A stretch of DNA of 64,000 nucleotides from Desmodesmus armatus (GCA_007449985.2 VIIQ02000031.1:310001-374000), one strand, 5' to 3'; shown: positions 11,104 to 20,881, counted from the stretch's first letter. Made by a program: numbers and translations. The notes: generated by a model from the sequence alone, not told the origin.

Positions 11104-14009
11104 AGAACCTTGCCCGCCGCAACTCCCTGCTGACCCACACGTCTGCAGCCCTGCGTCAGCTGCAGAAGCAGCTGGATGCAGTAGACGCATTCGTGAAGCA
11201 CCACTTCCAGGTGATGCAGTACAGTAACATACAGTGCAGTGCCATGCAGTGTTGTGCCATACAGTGCACGTGCGGTACATTCCATGTGGTACTGTATTGT
11301 GAAGTCACTTCTGAAGTACTGGCAGTGCAACACAGTGTAGTGCAGCACAGCACGGTGCAGCTTTGATAAAGTTTCAGCCTACCAAGGAACAGGCTCTGGG
11401 CGCATCATACCCTACAGCAGCGATTGTGACAACTATTGCAGCAATGTTAACGTTGCAGTTGGTTTCTGCACGCATGCCTCAATTGAGCAGCACAGGATCA
11501 GCTGAGTTGGCAGGTGGGCTGAACGGCCCTACGTGCATGCTCGTTGTCACAAGGCCAACACTTTGTGCTGCCTTCCATGTGTGGTGGGGCTCCTGCCTGG
11601 CTGCCTTTTTGTTTGCAGGGCCCTTGGGAGGATGCGGGGCTGAAGGACAGTGGGCGACACTGGCTGGATACTGTGGCCAGGTAACGGGGGGGGGGGGGGG
11701 GGGCTTGTTGTACGTGGTCAAAAATCAAAGTTACACCTGTAGCTATGAAGCTCAAGAGCTCATGCCAGCCATTCACTGATATCACGGAGATAACAGAACG
11801 TGGTCAGCTGTCACACACCCAGCACAGCAGTAGTGAGCAGGGTGTCTGCCTGGGAATAGTGCTTGGGAAGAGGGGCGACGCTGGCAAGGCACACCAGCAC
11901 GCAGCATCAAACGGCCAAAGGGCCACGTGTCGCCCAGATTGTGAAACTTTCGAGCCAGTGTGTACCCTGCTGCTGATGATGATCGTGCTGCTGCTGCTGC
12001 TGCTGCTGCTGTTGTCCTGCAGCTCCCGTCATGGCTACAACACCACGTTGAGTGCTGAGGTTGTGTACACCATTGAGGCATCCCTAGGCAATGTGACAAA
12101 CATGCTGGAGCAGCTGGCAATGGACATGTTCTCGGTGAGGCGACACTAAGTCCCTGTTGGGGGGGGGGGGTGTTACAAGTAGAGTGCCTTATTATATTTT
12201 GTTTGGGGCCCATGCCATGCTGTATGCTACAGCAGGTGTATGCAGTGTCTTTACACAATTCTTAGTAGTACTTTGGTGTTTCACGGGGGTATAGTGTCAT
12301 GATTTTTCTGCGTGAGGGCTGAGGCGAGGTGGGATGGCTTGAAGAATTTGGGCGGAGGGTGGTTGTGCTGAGAGCCCTGGAAGGGGAGGGGGGGCTGCAG
12401 GGTATGAAGGGGGGAGGTGACAAGTGGTTGCACATTTGCCGGTCTGAATCAAAGGTTGGTGCTGCGACTCTCATGCTTCTTGGTCAACTGGCTGCCTCAC
12501 CTCCATTTTCCACCCGCTCCCCCCCCCCTTGAGCAGCTTCTGTTTGTCCCAGCCACCGGTGTGGCTCTCGCTCCAGAAGCATGCCCACAACACGCATCCT
12601 CTTTCTCTGCTTCAATCACTGCCTCTCTGTTCTTGCACTCCTGCCCATGCTTTCCTGCGGTTTCTCCTGCCCTCACTCTGCTCCCACAGCATGACTTTGT
12701 GTCAGCAGACCACGTTGTTGGTCAGCAGCTGCTGCCTGAGGTTGCACGCCTGTCGTGCTTCCTGGATGCCCAGTGCCCCCCCCCCATCCTTGCCCCCCTC
12801 CCCTGCATGACCACCGTCACCACCACCTGTGATCTGGCTCCTATTTGAAGACAAACTTCTGCCTGTCTGCGCCTGTGCTGCCGTCGCCCCCCCCCCCCCT
12901 TCCCCTGCCACCCCTACAGCATGACTTTGTGTCAGCGGACCACATTGTTGGTCAGCAGCTGCTGCCTGAGGTAGCCGCCTGCCATGCTGTTGGAAGATCG
13001 GCTGCCCTTCTCCCTCTTTCAATCTCCACCTGTCGCCCCCCCCCCTTGCTCACCCCACTAATAGCACCTTTGCTCCTGTCTATGCCTGTGCTGCCGCCCC
13101 TGCTCACCACCCCCCCCCCCTTGCGTTCACAGCATGACTTTGTGTCAGCTGACCACGTTGTTGGTCAGCAGTTGCTGCCTGAGGTAGCCGGCTGTGTCGC
13201 TTCCTTGACGACCAGCTGGATGCAGCGCAGGACGTCATGCAGTGCTGCAGGATGGGGAGGGTCAGCCTCGTAACACAGGTGTGTAGGGGGGGTGAGGGGG
13301 TTTGGGGGGGGGGTGCAGGAGCTGTGTAGTGGGGGGGGGGGGGTTGGCAGGAGTATAGGGATGTCACGCAGTGCCGCCGCATGGGGCAGGTCACACAGGT
13401 ACGGGGGGCGGGGTGCTTGTGGGGAGTGGGTGGTGGTGCGGGAGCTGTGTTGGGTGGGGGATGGTTTGGGAGTCGTGTTGGGGATAGGCAGCAGGGGCTG
13501 TCACTGGTGCACAGGGGTGTCATGCAGTGCTGCCGCATGGGATGCGCTTCGTCAAACAGGCGAGATGGAAGGGTGCATCATGCAGTCAATAGCTGGTATC
13601 TGCTGGAAATGGCATGCAGTCAGTGTCGAGAAGGGGTCATTCAGTCAGAGCGTGCCTTTTCCGGACTTGAGTGCCAGGGCACAAGTGGCGGCTCTGGTTC
13701 AGGATGCTTCAAACAGTTAGTGTGCTGTGTGCGAGTCGTTGCAGCCGTTGGGGTCAATCTGTGTGTTTCTTCTCTTCTGGCAGCTCTCTGACAAGCCCCC
13801 CCCCCCCCCTGTTTGCTGCTGCTGCTGCTGCTGTGTCGCAGGGTCTGATGTTGATGTGGACATGTGCTGGGGCTGCTGGTGTGTTTTTCCTGCTGGTTGG
13901 TGTGGCGCAGTGTGCGTTAGTGGCAAAGCGGAAGGCAGCGGCGTCATTCGGGCTGCCAACCTTTGGCCTGCCAACATACAGTGGGAAGTCTGGGAAGTGG
14001 AGTTTGTGA
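95..14009 (+). CDS. Large single-pass membrane protein, At3g28720/At5g58100 (SPOT1, DUF7906) type, 5' end outside window
   Basis: Twenty-one exons with matching phases can be chained: 95-211, 499-591, 907-988, 1310-1414, 1737-1862, 2768-2895, 3174-3247, 3591-3792, 4908-5107, 5882-6016, 6404-6527, 7371-7471, 7594-7632, 7809-7915, 8631-8690, 9092-9207, 10391-10518, 11106-11210, 11619-11680, 12023-12134, 13133-13278, then the last exon 13842-14009; at least one exon between 13279 and 13841 was not identified. Family-typical stretches are VVDLAAGPTTYGPL, VVAGLAEALGG, PWGPYSNYSGISELMQ and LARRNSLL, which I recall from the land-plant At3g28720/At5g58100 proteins; Arabidopsis SPOT1 is linked to pollen wall formation. 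The last exon encodes one hydrophobic helix (about 13848-13920) followed by a basic AKRKA tail, so a lumenal or extracellular body with a short cytosolic tail is inferred. Exons 4908-5107 (200 nt) and 13133-13278 (146 nt) are each one nucleotide short of the required phase. The signal peptide and start lie upstream of base 1. Introns hold many decayed copies of exons of this gene. Confidence 0.8.
663..736 (+). pseudogene. Decayed copy of the 1797-1862 exon segment
   Basis: This intronic stretch matches the end of the real exon at 1737-1862. Read in the same frame it gives GTSWFMGYLV, a TGA stop, then DKWYVEPAC, against DSSWFMGYVVCRDKWYVEPAC in the real exon. The stop codon makes it a dead exon copy. 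It lies upstream of the functional exon, so the duplication left one copy on the 5' side. Confidence 0.75.
1443..1517 (+). repeat. Dispersed 75-bp repeat, copy 1 (intronic)
   Basis: Near-identical to 11721-11797, about 10 kb downstream in another intron of the same gene. The shared core runs from about ATCAAAG through TATCACGGAGATA with only a few mismatches. It matches none of the exons, so it is a separate short dispersed element or a relic of an intragenic exchange. Confidence 0.8.
2670..2767 (+). repeat. CTG triplet tract ending in a splice acceptor
   Basis: Interrupted (CTG)n of about 95 bp ending in the acceptor CCAG at 2764-2767. It seems to stand in for the polypyrimidine tract of the exon at 2768. 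The same arrangement precedes the exons at 3591, 11106, 12023 and 13842. The poly-Leu frame through it is not treated as protein. Confidence 0.8.
3926..4048 (+). other. Intact second copy of the 3' part of exon 3591-3792 (possible alternative exon)
   Basis: It encodes the same 41 residues as the end of the upstream exon, from GVTWLSSRNY to PQGIPSVK. There are 12 nucleotide differences, all synonymous. A usable acceptor (TCTAG ending at 3918) and a donor (GTGAGT at 4049) would give entry phase 2 and exit phase 0, the same as exon 3591-3792, so exon 3174-3247 could splice to either. The G-run at 3919-3927 lies inside this alternative exon and its length decides the phase. I infer either a mutually exclusive exon or an insertion of sequence from a diverged functional allele or paralogue. 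Confidence 0.55.
4197..4742 (+). pseudogene. Cluster of decayed exon copies
   Basis: Four relics lie in one intron. 4197-4309 copies the 3591-3792 exon but has TGA in place of the Trp codon and lacks six bases (two Val codons). 4373-4402 is only its 3' tip. 4582-4698 is a frameshifted copy whose donor GT has become AT. 4708-4742 copies the GCACTGCAGGCAGCAGAC part of the next exon (4908-5107). Copies of neighbouring exons side by side suggest the duplicated unit once spanned exon-intron-exon. Confidence 0.7.
5256..5712 (+). pseudogene. Three copies of the 3' part of exon 4908-5107
   Basis: Copies lie at 5256-5346, 5445-5535 and 5621-5712. The first encodes ATLAAAVKAVFVPDVSSQHV and onward with nine differences from the real exon, all synonymous, and keeps a GTAAGT donor. 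The second has four synonymous and three non-synonymous changes and a GTGAGT donor. The third has several amino-acid changes and no donor. They form a series from intact to decayed. Each is preceded by AG in a phase that does not match the upstream exon, so inclusion in the mRNA is doubtful. Confidence 0.7.
6749..6812 (+). pseudogene. Decayed copy of the end of exon 6404-6527
   Basis: AGCCACAGTGAGGCAGTC and the following bases match the real exon around SHSEAVIDIPEGRDYQ. The copy has an in-frame TAG where the real exon has an Ile codon, and it ends in CCAGGGTGAG like the true donor site. It is an intronic relic. Confidence 0.6.
7066..7196 (+). repeat. (CA)n microsatellite
   Basis: About 125 bp of CA dinucleotides, with some CGCA variants near the 3' end, follow a C-run in the intron before exon 7371-7471. 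Thr-His and Cys-Val open frames across it are repeat artefacts. Confidence 0.95.
8093..8815 (+). pseudogene. Copies of exon 7809-7915 and exon 8631-8690
   Basis: 8093-8154 copies the end of exon 7809-7915 (LALQNHPEDVVMANK) with two synonymous changes, two inserted codons and a working-looking GTGAGG donor. 8436-8480 is a more diverged copy with no donor. 8779-8815 is a degenerate copy of the following exon (VVVLQLRQG). The true exon 8631-8690 sits between these relics. Confidence 0.65.
9341..9815 (+). pseudogene. Three copies of the end of exon 9092-9207
   Basis: 9341-9377 repeats the VAGLAEALGG segment with one synonymous change and a donor-like GTGGG. 9540-9606 repeats a longer part (TDGK to ALGG) with six synonymous and two non-synonymous codon changes. 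9750-9815 is more decayed, with insertions. All lie in the intron between 9207 and 10391. Confidence 0.65.
10168..10818 (+). pseudogene. Partial copies flanking exon 10391-10518
   Basis: 10168-10210 and 10282-10325 repeat the exon start (GLVPCYKHYE and GLVPSYKHYE) and each follows an AG. 10782-10818 repeats the exon end (SNYSGIS). Upstream copies carry only the 5' part and the downstream copy only the 3' part, as expected if the exon was duplicated on both sides and then eroded. Confidence 0.65.
11721..11797 (+). repeat. Dispersed 75-bp repeat, copy 2 (intronic)
   Basis: Partner of the repeat at 1443-1517, same orientation. It follows directly on the donor side of exon 11619-11680. Confidence 0.8.
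12690..12985 (+). pseudogene. Two upstream copies of exon 13133-13278
   Basis: Copies at 12690 and 12920 each start right after CACAG or TACAG and encode HDFVSADHVVGQQLLPEV and HDFVSADHIVGQQLLPEV. The first stays in frame into RLSCFLDAQ, the part of the real exon that is frameshifted. Neither copy reaches the exon's second half. Any one of the three acceptors could be used, so alternative splicing cannot be excluded from sequence alone. Confidence 0.6.
13366..13540 (+). pseudogene. Two copies of the end of exon 13133-13278
   Basis: 13366-13398 (GTCACGCAGTGCCGCCGCAT and onward, ending at a GTACGG donor) and about 13505-13540 repeat the DVMQCCRMG end of the preceding exon. The start of that exon is duplicated upstream and its end downstream, the same nesting as for exon 10391-10518. 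Confidence 0.6.
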
Positions 14010-14265
14010 GGGAGGTTGGGGGTGGGATTGGGAGGAGGGTGGGGGTTTGGATGCGTGCAGGAAATTGCACCCTTGGGGTGTGCAGCAAGGGGCCTGCAGC
14101 AGGGAACAACCCTGATGTGGAGTTGTAGGGCGGGATTGCAGACTTGGTTTTGGTTCTGGGTGGATGGCCCAGCCCCGCACTGTGCTGGCTTTGCAGTTAT
14201 GCAAGGTCGGGCGGCTTGTGTGTGAGATTTGTACATGATGCGAATGTGGATGCGGCTGTGCATAC

Positions 14266-14270
14266 TGTAA
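14266..14270 (+). terminator. TGTAA poly(A) signal of the membrane-protein gene
   Basis: TGTAA lies 257 bases after the stop codon at 14007-14009 and before the leader of RPL17. TGTAA is the common chlorophyte polyadenylation signal. Confidence 0.55.
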
Positions 14271-14710
14271 ATGCTGTACAGAGGATGTGTTTGGATCGAT
14301 GTGTCAGTGCTGAAAAAGTGATCCGCCCACCCCTACCACACTGTGCAGCGCACAGCCATGCAGCCAGGCTACTGCACAGTCTGTGCTGGGGTGTGGGCTG
14401 GCAACAGCTGCCCCTACAACAGCCAGGATAGCTGTGATGGAGACTGAGTGGTTTGCTCTGTGAATCTGGCTTCCTTGGGATGCCAACTCCTGCAAGCTTG
14501 ATACAATCCAGGCAGATCAGTTGGCAACAATAGCTGTGCTTCGCCCCTTGAGCCGCTCACGTCAACAAGCAACGAGAAACATGTTGGGTTTCGCCCACTG
14601 AGAGCCTATTGGGGCGCCTTCAACTTCATGCGGGTTTTGCACCGTTGAGTGCGACACAAAGGCAGTGGGACAGCCAGGGTCGCCCTCTTTCTTCGGGCAA
14701 GCTCGTCAAG

Positions 14711-17700
14711 ATGGTGAAGTACGCACGCGAGCCTGACAACGCCACTAAGGCCTGCAAGGTATGGAGGCGGCCTTGTTTCGCAGAGGGCGTGACACCGGCT
14801 TTAGCATGTCTTTCGATGCTTATGTGCACGTCACGTGTCTGTTTGGGCTTTCGCATGGGCCACTGGCGATACAGCAGCCGAAGCATCACCATCTCCTGCA
14901 GCAGACTGGGGCAGACCAGCAGTTTCACAGCAGCACGCCAGCCGCTGGGGCGTGTTCAGTTTATGATGGTCTCCCATTTATATCTTGACCCAGCAGCACC
15001 CTGTGGAGCCCCTGCAGCAGCCAGGAGCAGACAGCACTAGCAGCAGCTGTGCAACAGCATCGACCGACAGTCTCCGTCCCTCTCCTCAGATCACCCCCTA
15101 GCTGCGATCTGCTGTCCTTACTCATCCTCCGTTGCTTACTTCTCCTTCCTGCCTCGTTGCTGCTTCCTTTTCCCCTCTGCTGCTGTGATTCTCTGCTGCT
15201 GTTGTGTGCAGGCCCGTGGCTCTCACCTGCGTGTTCACTTCAAGAACACGCGTGAGACAGCCTTTGCCCTGCGCAAGATGGAGCTTGGCAAGGCCAAGCG
15301 CTACCTGGAGGACGTCGTGGCGCGCAAGCGCTGCGTGCCCTTCCACAGGTGGGCAGCGTGTGGGGGGGGGGGGGGGTGGCAATATCTGGTGGACGGGGGG
15401 AGGGGGGGGGGGCAGCACCAGGGGGTGCGGGGACTGGATTCAAGGGAGGTCGGGAGGATTTGCTGAGAGGTTGGTAGAGGATGGGGTAGAGGGGGGCAGG
15501 GAACATCACAACAGTGTGGACAAGGGGGGGGGGCACTTTCATGGGGGTGGGGTTCTTTTGGCAGTGGGGAAGGTTCTGAAGACAGCTGCTACTGCAGGGT
15601 GCTCTCCCTGATTGGAGTGGCTATGTGTCAGCAGCTGGGGCGACTGGTTGAGGTTGTGGGTGGGGAAGCAGGCAGCGCCATGCTGTTGCAGTGTGAGAAT
15701 ACGACAAGGGACGTGTCAGTGGTGCTGGGCGCAGCAGCAGCAGCAGCTGGCTGGCTGCTGGTGCTTCAGCGCCAGCTGCGGCAGTGGTGAGCAGTGGACT
15801 GTGGTGGCAGGCACAGCAGCATTGACGGCGGCAGGCACGAACAGACCCTGCCAGGTGCAGTAGAGCCCGATTGCACCGAAAGCAGCAGTAGCAGCAGCAG
15901 CACCAGCAGCAGTAGCAGCTATGAACAGTGGCAAGTCCCATGGCTGGTGCAGTTGCTGTTCAGCCCTTCGCAGCAGCAGCGCCATCTACAGCAGCAGTGG
16001 TGTGTAGCTCTGGCAGCAACGTCAGCAGCTGCTGTGTTATCGTGTGGCCTTTGAGAGCAGTACATGCAGCAGCAGAACTACGCAGCATTGCTGGCAGGGC
16101 GAGGCAGGGGGTCCAAGGCATGCAGCTAGTACGCTGTCCCTGGTGTACCCTTCGCCCTTACGTCTTGGACTGCTCAATTGCGGGTAGGCAAGCAGTAGGG
16201 GCAAGGGGTGCAGCGGGACAGCTGATGCAGCTGCTGCTTCAAAACGGGTTTGTGAGCAGGGGGGGGGGGTGTCCTGGGGGGGTTTAAATGGTTGCTGTTG
16301 CCAGCAGCTGACAGCAGTTATGGGTACGCGGGGACATTTTCGCATTGGCACCTGCCCCTGGGAGGGGGGGGGGGGCGTATATGGGTGTGGGTGTGTATGC
16401 TGGCACACTTGACTAGTGTGGTGAGGGGCAGAAGGGGGGGGGCAGAGGCATCAGCAGCACAGCTGGCTGTGCACCCAATCAATGTGCTCAGGCATCGTAA
16501 CATGGTCAGGGTTAAAATGATTTCGGTGGCGCCTTGCTCAAGTTCTACCGAAAACCAGTCAAACCCAGACCATGTTACGGCTGAGCAATCGGTTTGGGTG
16601 TCGAGGGACTGTCAAGGGGTGTTGTAGGGCTGACGAAGGGAGGGACATAGCACTCCAGCAAGGCATTGGGTGCAATAGCAGCAGCAGCAGTCGTGATCAT
16701 GTGCGCAGGTCAGCCCCATGAACTAAGTAGTGGTGGGTGTGAATGCTGTTTTCTGGTGGTGGTAGCAGCTTGAACAAGCAGCATTCATGGGCTGGGTGCA
16801 GCTGGCGCAGCCTTTGCAATGGCGATACCTCTGTTTCAAATTGAGACTCAGCAGCTGTGCAGGCAAGCTGGGGTGCGCCGGGCTAGCTTGTGTTTGTCTG
16901 GTTCATGGGACATCGCATCTGATTGTCACACAACTCCTTGTCTATCAGGGCAGTGGGGTTCAGTGTGTTGAGGTCGGGATTTGAAACGGTGATGGAGTCA
17001 CGTGCTGTAGGAATATGTGGAGGGGGTGGGCTGGGTGTTGCTCTCCTGCCAGTGTTGCTGACGGAGCGGCACCACCCAGCCAACCCCCACCACACACCCC
17101 ACCGCCAGTGAACCACACCAATAGCCACCGCAAACCATATGTGTTCCTTCCTCCAACACACTTCAAGGCATATTGTTGCAAGAGTCGCTGCCCCAGCCCC
17201 CCCCCCCCTGGTGCTTGCCAACTTCTCGCATCCTGCCTTGTGTGTGCACCCCCACATCCGCCCCTGCCCCCGCCTTCCTCGAGTGGTCCACTTGAAATAC
17301 AATGACACAACAGCCCCCCCCCCCCTCCCCGCACCCTACCTCCTTTGCCAGTGCATAAACAACAGAGCTCTCTGCGTCTGGCCCCCCCCCCTCCCTCCAG
17401 GTTCACTGGCTGCATTGGTCGCACTGCCCAGGCCAAGAATGAGGGCAGCACCACCCGCCAGGGTCGCTGGCCGTCAAGTCATGCGAGTTCCTCCTCAACC
17501 TGCTCAAGAACGCTGAGAGCAACGCAGAGGTACGGGGAGTTGTGAAGGGGTGAGGGGAAGGGGTGGGGTGGGTGGGTGGGGAAGTGGGGGTGGTTGAAAC
17601 CAGGGGGTAAGGAGGTGCTTGTCAGGGGGTTGTCCAGCTAGGGGTTGGGAAGCGGCTTGGGTTGCTCGTCTTGAAGTTCGCTGGCAGCAGAGATTCTCAG

Positions 17701-18487
17701 CTTCATGCCAGAGAACATCCAACATCCAGGACTGTCACTTCCATGTAATGCTGTCTTTGCAACACAATGCATGCTGTTGCAGCTGCTGACCATCTTGCTC
17801 TCCACCCCCCCCCCCCCCCTCACCCCCCCCCTCTTTCGTCCCTCCCCCCAGGTGAAGGGTCTTGATGTTGATGCTCTGTACATCAGCCACATCCAGGTGA
17901 ACAAGGCCATGCAGCAGCGCCGCCGCACCTACCGCGCCCACGGTCGCATCAACCCCTACATGAGCAGCCCCTGCCACGTGGAGCTCACTCTCAGCGAGAA
18001 GGAGGGAAACGTGCAGGCAGAGAAGGTGGGTTTTTTGGATATAGGCAGAGGGGTGTGTGCGGGGCGTGATTGTGTAGGGGTTGGATATAGGCAGAGGGGT
18101 GTGTGCGGGGCGTGATTGTGTAGGGGTTGGATATAGGCAGAGGGGTGTGTGCGGGGCGTGATTGTGTAGGGGTTGGAGCGTTTTTAAGGAGTGGAGGGAA
18201 CCAGCATGTGAGGCTGCACTCCAATTGAGGACGGAACTCCGAAGGCAGAGGGGGGAATTGACATAGAAGCACCTTCAGTCGTTGAAAGTTGCGACATGTG
18301 TCTGTGTGTTCCACGAATCAAGCACACGAACTGTTCAACACAGGTCACCTGAACATGAGCATGCACGACTTCTCCCCTCGTGCTGTGTACTCACCACTCT
18401 TCTATTTTTGTGCTGCTGCAGGAGCCCAAGGGCAGTCGCCGTGAGCCCAAGGCCACCCGCATGAAGAAGCTGCGTGTGGGAGCATAA
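14711..18487 (+). CDS. RPL17: 60S ribosomal protein L17 (uL22)
   Basis: Five exons: 14711-14758, 15212-15348, 17401-17529, 17852-18025 and 18422-18487, giving about 184 residues, the usual length. Diagnostic stretches are [16 protein letters not shown] at the start, [41 protein letters not shown] and [20 protein letters not shown]. uL22 sits by the peptide exit tunnel of the large subunit. Exon 3 is 129 nt, but the flanking phases need 130; after GRW the frame shifts by one base near 17470, while the shifted frame continues as expected ([18 protein letters not shown]). Because this protein is essential and everything else is intact, I read this as a one-base deletion in the sequence, not a pseudogene. 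Intron 2 is about 2 kb and CAG-rich. A copy of the last exon lies at 25223. Confidence 0.93.
16496..16579 (+). repeat. Imperfect hairpin in RPL17 intron 2
   Basis: Outer arms of 18 nt (16496-16513 and 16562-16579) pair with a single mismatch. Inside, 16521-16527 and 16547-16553 form a further 7-bp stem. The 84-nt fold resembles a small-RNA precursor or a tiny inverted-repeat element; no function is shown by the sequence. Confidence 0.6.
18037..18176 (+). repeat. 46-bp minisatellite, three copies, RPL17 intron 4
   Basis: Units start at 18037, 18083 and 18129 with GGATATAGGCAGAGGGGTGT and are nearly identical. They begin eleven bases after the exon 4 donor. Confidence 0.9.
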
Positions 18488-18695
18488 GCAGCAGCAGCAG
18501 CGGGCGGTGGCAGCAGCAGCAGCGGCAGCAGTGACAACTGCAGCAGCAGTGCCTAGCGGCGGCTGACAGCAGTTGTGGCAGCAGCAGCTGCTGAGAGGTG
18601 CTAACAGCAAGCTTGACCCTCACAGCACAGCACGGCACAGCGCGACAGGCTGCTGCAGTTGCAGCAGGTTTGTGTATCTGTGCGGTGACAGTTAC

Positions 18696-18700
18696 TGTAA
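18696..18700 (+). terminator. RPL17: TGTAA poly(A) signal of RPL17
   Basis: TGTAA lies 209 bases after the RPL17 stop. A second TGTAA at 18825-18829 is an alternative. The 3' leader between stop and signal is rich in CAG triplets. Confidence 0.5.
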
Positions 18701-19773
18701 CTGTGAGGTCAGCACCAGCAGCAGCATTGCCAGCAGTAGATATATGCTACTGGTGTGGTATGTGCGAGTCTGTCTGTGGTGTGTGCTGGGTACCACAGCA
18801 GCAGCACACAGGCAGGAGCTGCTTTGTAACACATCTCACTCTCTGGGCTGAAGGGGATGTTGTTGGGGCTTTATGGGGCATAATGCAGAGATATCTTGGG
18901 ACACAGGCAGCAGCTTTTGGGCCATGGTGGGGTGGCAGCAGCGTGGGCAAGGCTTTGGTTCCAGTTGCTGGCTAGTGCGGCTGAATGAATCCCATGAGTG
19001 ACTTGGATTGAGCCACAACAACAAGCAAGCAAGGTGTATCTGCAACAGCAACATAGCTTTCAGGGAGATGTGGGCATGCAGACAGCAACGCCAGCACCGC
19101 AACGCCATCAAGGGCTCTACTGTGCACTTTAATGTTGTGCTACGCGCATGGTGTTTTTTGGACACTCGCGTATTTGTATATCAAACCACTCTGCACAAGA
19201 CTCAACAGCTGGTTATCACCTGTCACAATTTCTCAGACTGCTTTAGCAGGCTGCTGGCAGCTCACTCATCCAGTGTTCAACACACAAGTTGTGTTGGTGT
19301 GAACTGTATATGTGTGTTATCCCCTGAAGCATCGGCGAGTGACTTTGCAACCTCCCAAAGGCAACACTATTGCGCACATGTACAGGTGCAGTGCATGTCA
19401 GCCACAGCCTGATGGTCGTACAGATCACACCTTGTCTGATGGTGGTAATGGTCATCTATGTTACACAGTCAGGTGCATATATTGACACACTGTAGACTAC
19501 CTTGCCCACCATGCACCTGCAGCAGCGTGAGCAAACCATCCATGCATTCCAGCAGCAACACTAAAAGAACACATGCCCAGGGGGGGGGGCACTTCAGTTA
19601 ACTTTGGACACTATGCTGGACTTTGACTTGGTACTTTCACAGATGGTTAATAACATCCTAAATAACATATACAAAGAAATTTTCGGCCATCTGAGCAGCT
19701 TGAAAATGAGTGGGTGGGTGGGTGGGTCAAGCTGGGTTTCAGTAACTTCCTGGCATGATGCAAACTTCTTGTA
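18701..19773 (+). other. Stretch without a supported gene
   Basis: Only short open frames without recognisable motifs are present. The base composition becomes less GC-rich than in RPL17. A GTGG/GTGGGTGGGTGGG tract lies near 19710. It probably holds the RPL17 3' end and intergenic DNA or the upstream part of the zinc-finger fragment. Confidence 0.5.
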
Positions 19774-20137
19774 GGAGCATCGGATGAAGCTGGGAGTCAG
19801 CTCATTCAAAAGCTATCGACAAACTGAGTTGATTCAAGCATGTTCTGACCATCTCCAATTACGATTTACCCCTGAGGCTGTCCATGCCAGTACTATAGCC
19901 GTGGCACGGTGCCGATGCCAGTACCCAGACATGCGCCACAAGAGTGCACAGACCAGCACCAAGTCAGCCAGCAGCAACGTTCCCTATGAATGCCCCCTGT
20001 GTGACAGTGACCCACCAGCTGTGGTTTGGAAGTACCACATGCTGTCTCACTGGCAGCAGATGCACCTAGACCACCAGCTGACAGCAGAGGAGCAGCAAGA
20101 CTGGTGTGTGACTGCTACAGAGTTTGAGCAGGTGTGA
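19774..20137 (+). CDS. Exon or fragment with a C2H2-type zinc-finger motif
   Basis: An open frame follows a good acceptor (TTGTAG ending at 19773) and runs to TGA at 20135-20137. It contains YECPLCDSDPPAVVWKYHML followed by SHWQQMH: two Cys spaced by two residues, and two His about 15 to 20 residues further on, a C2H2-like finger. CPLC...VWKY...H combinations occur in proteins tied to eukaryotic transposons, so this may be a transposon relic; that link is inference. No upstream exon was found, and a GTGTGA donor just before the stop means it could also be an internal exon. Confidence 0.4.
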
Positions 20138-20296
20138 GCACACATGTACTGAACAGGCCTGCTGATTGGATGTACCAACTGTGCTGCTGCATGTGTGTTT
20201 CTAGGGCGGCACAGCAGTGCTTTGATCACCGCTGACCGTCGATGCCGTGCCCCACAGGCCTCTTGACTGATAGACCACAGCAACACTCTTGTGGCC

Positions 20297-20354
20297 ATCT
20301 GAGTACCTCAGGAGACATGTTTAATATCTGAGTACCTCAGGAGACATGTTTAAT
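20297..20354 (+). repeat. 29-bp perfect tandem duplication
   Basis: ATCTGAGTACCTCAGGAGAC plus nine bases occurs twice in direct succession, without mismatches. Confidence 0.95.
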
Positions 20355-20881
20355 ATATACCATAACACTTTAGACCTTGCATAGGCCAGCTACAAGACGT
20401 TCAAAAGGCATCTAGGGGGGGTGGGGGGTGGGTGGGTGGGTGGGGGGTCCCACTTTCAACTTCTTAGCATAGTGTCCGAAAACAACCTTAGCGCCCCCCC
20501 CCCTGACATGCCATATATTTACATGCAAAAATGTGCCTTGCACGGCAGACAAAAACCGTTGCAGGGCCTGCAGCCCAATGGCGATGTCGCACATGGGGCT
20601 GCTATGCTGTACAGTGCCTGCCGCGGAAGCTGCGCCAAAGCCTCCACAAGCTTTCAACACCCCAAAGGAGATGACTGCACATGAACGGCACACACCGACA
20701 TGATGAACACGATGCAGAAAGAGGTGTGCATGCTGCAAGGTGCAGGCCAGAAACACATTCTGGCTGATCCCATGCCTAGGAACTTCCTGCCAATGAACTC
20801 ACTCGCAAGAGGCAACCACCAACCATTCCATCAAACACGCAACAAGACAGCATACGCAAGTGCTGCCCTACGGTCCACGCT

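Noticed and set aside
14711..18487. RPL17 as a pseudogene because of its frameshift
   Set aside because: All five exons, splice sites and the stop are intact and only one base is missing. The same single-base defect recurs in other genes here, so an error in the sequence is more likely.
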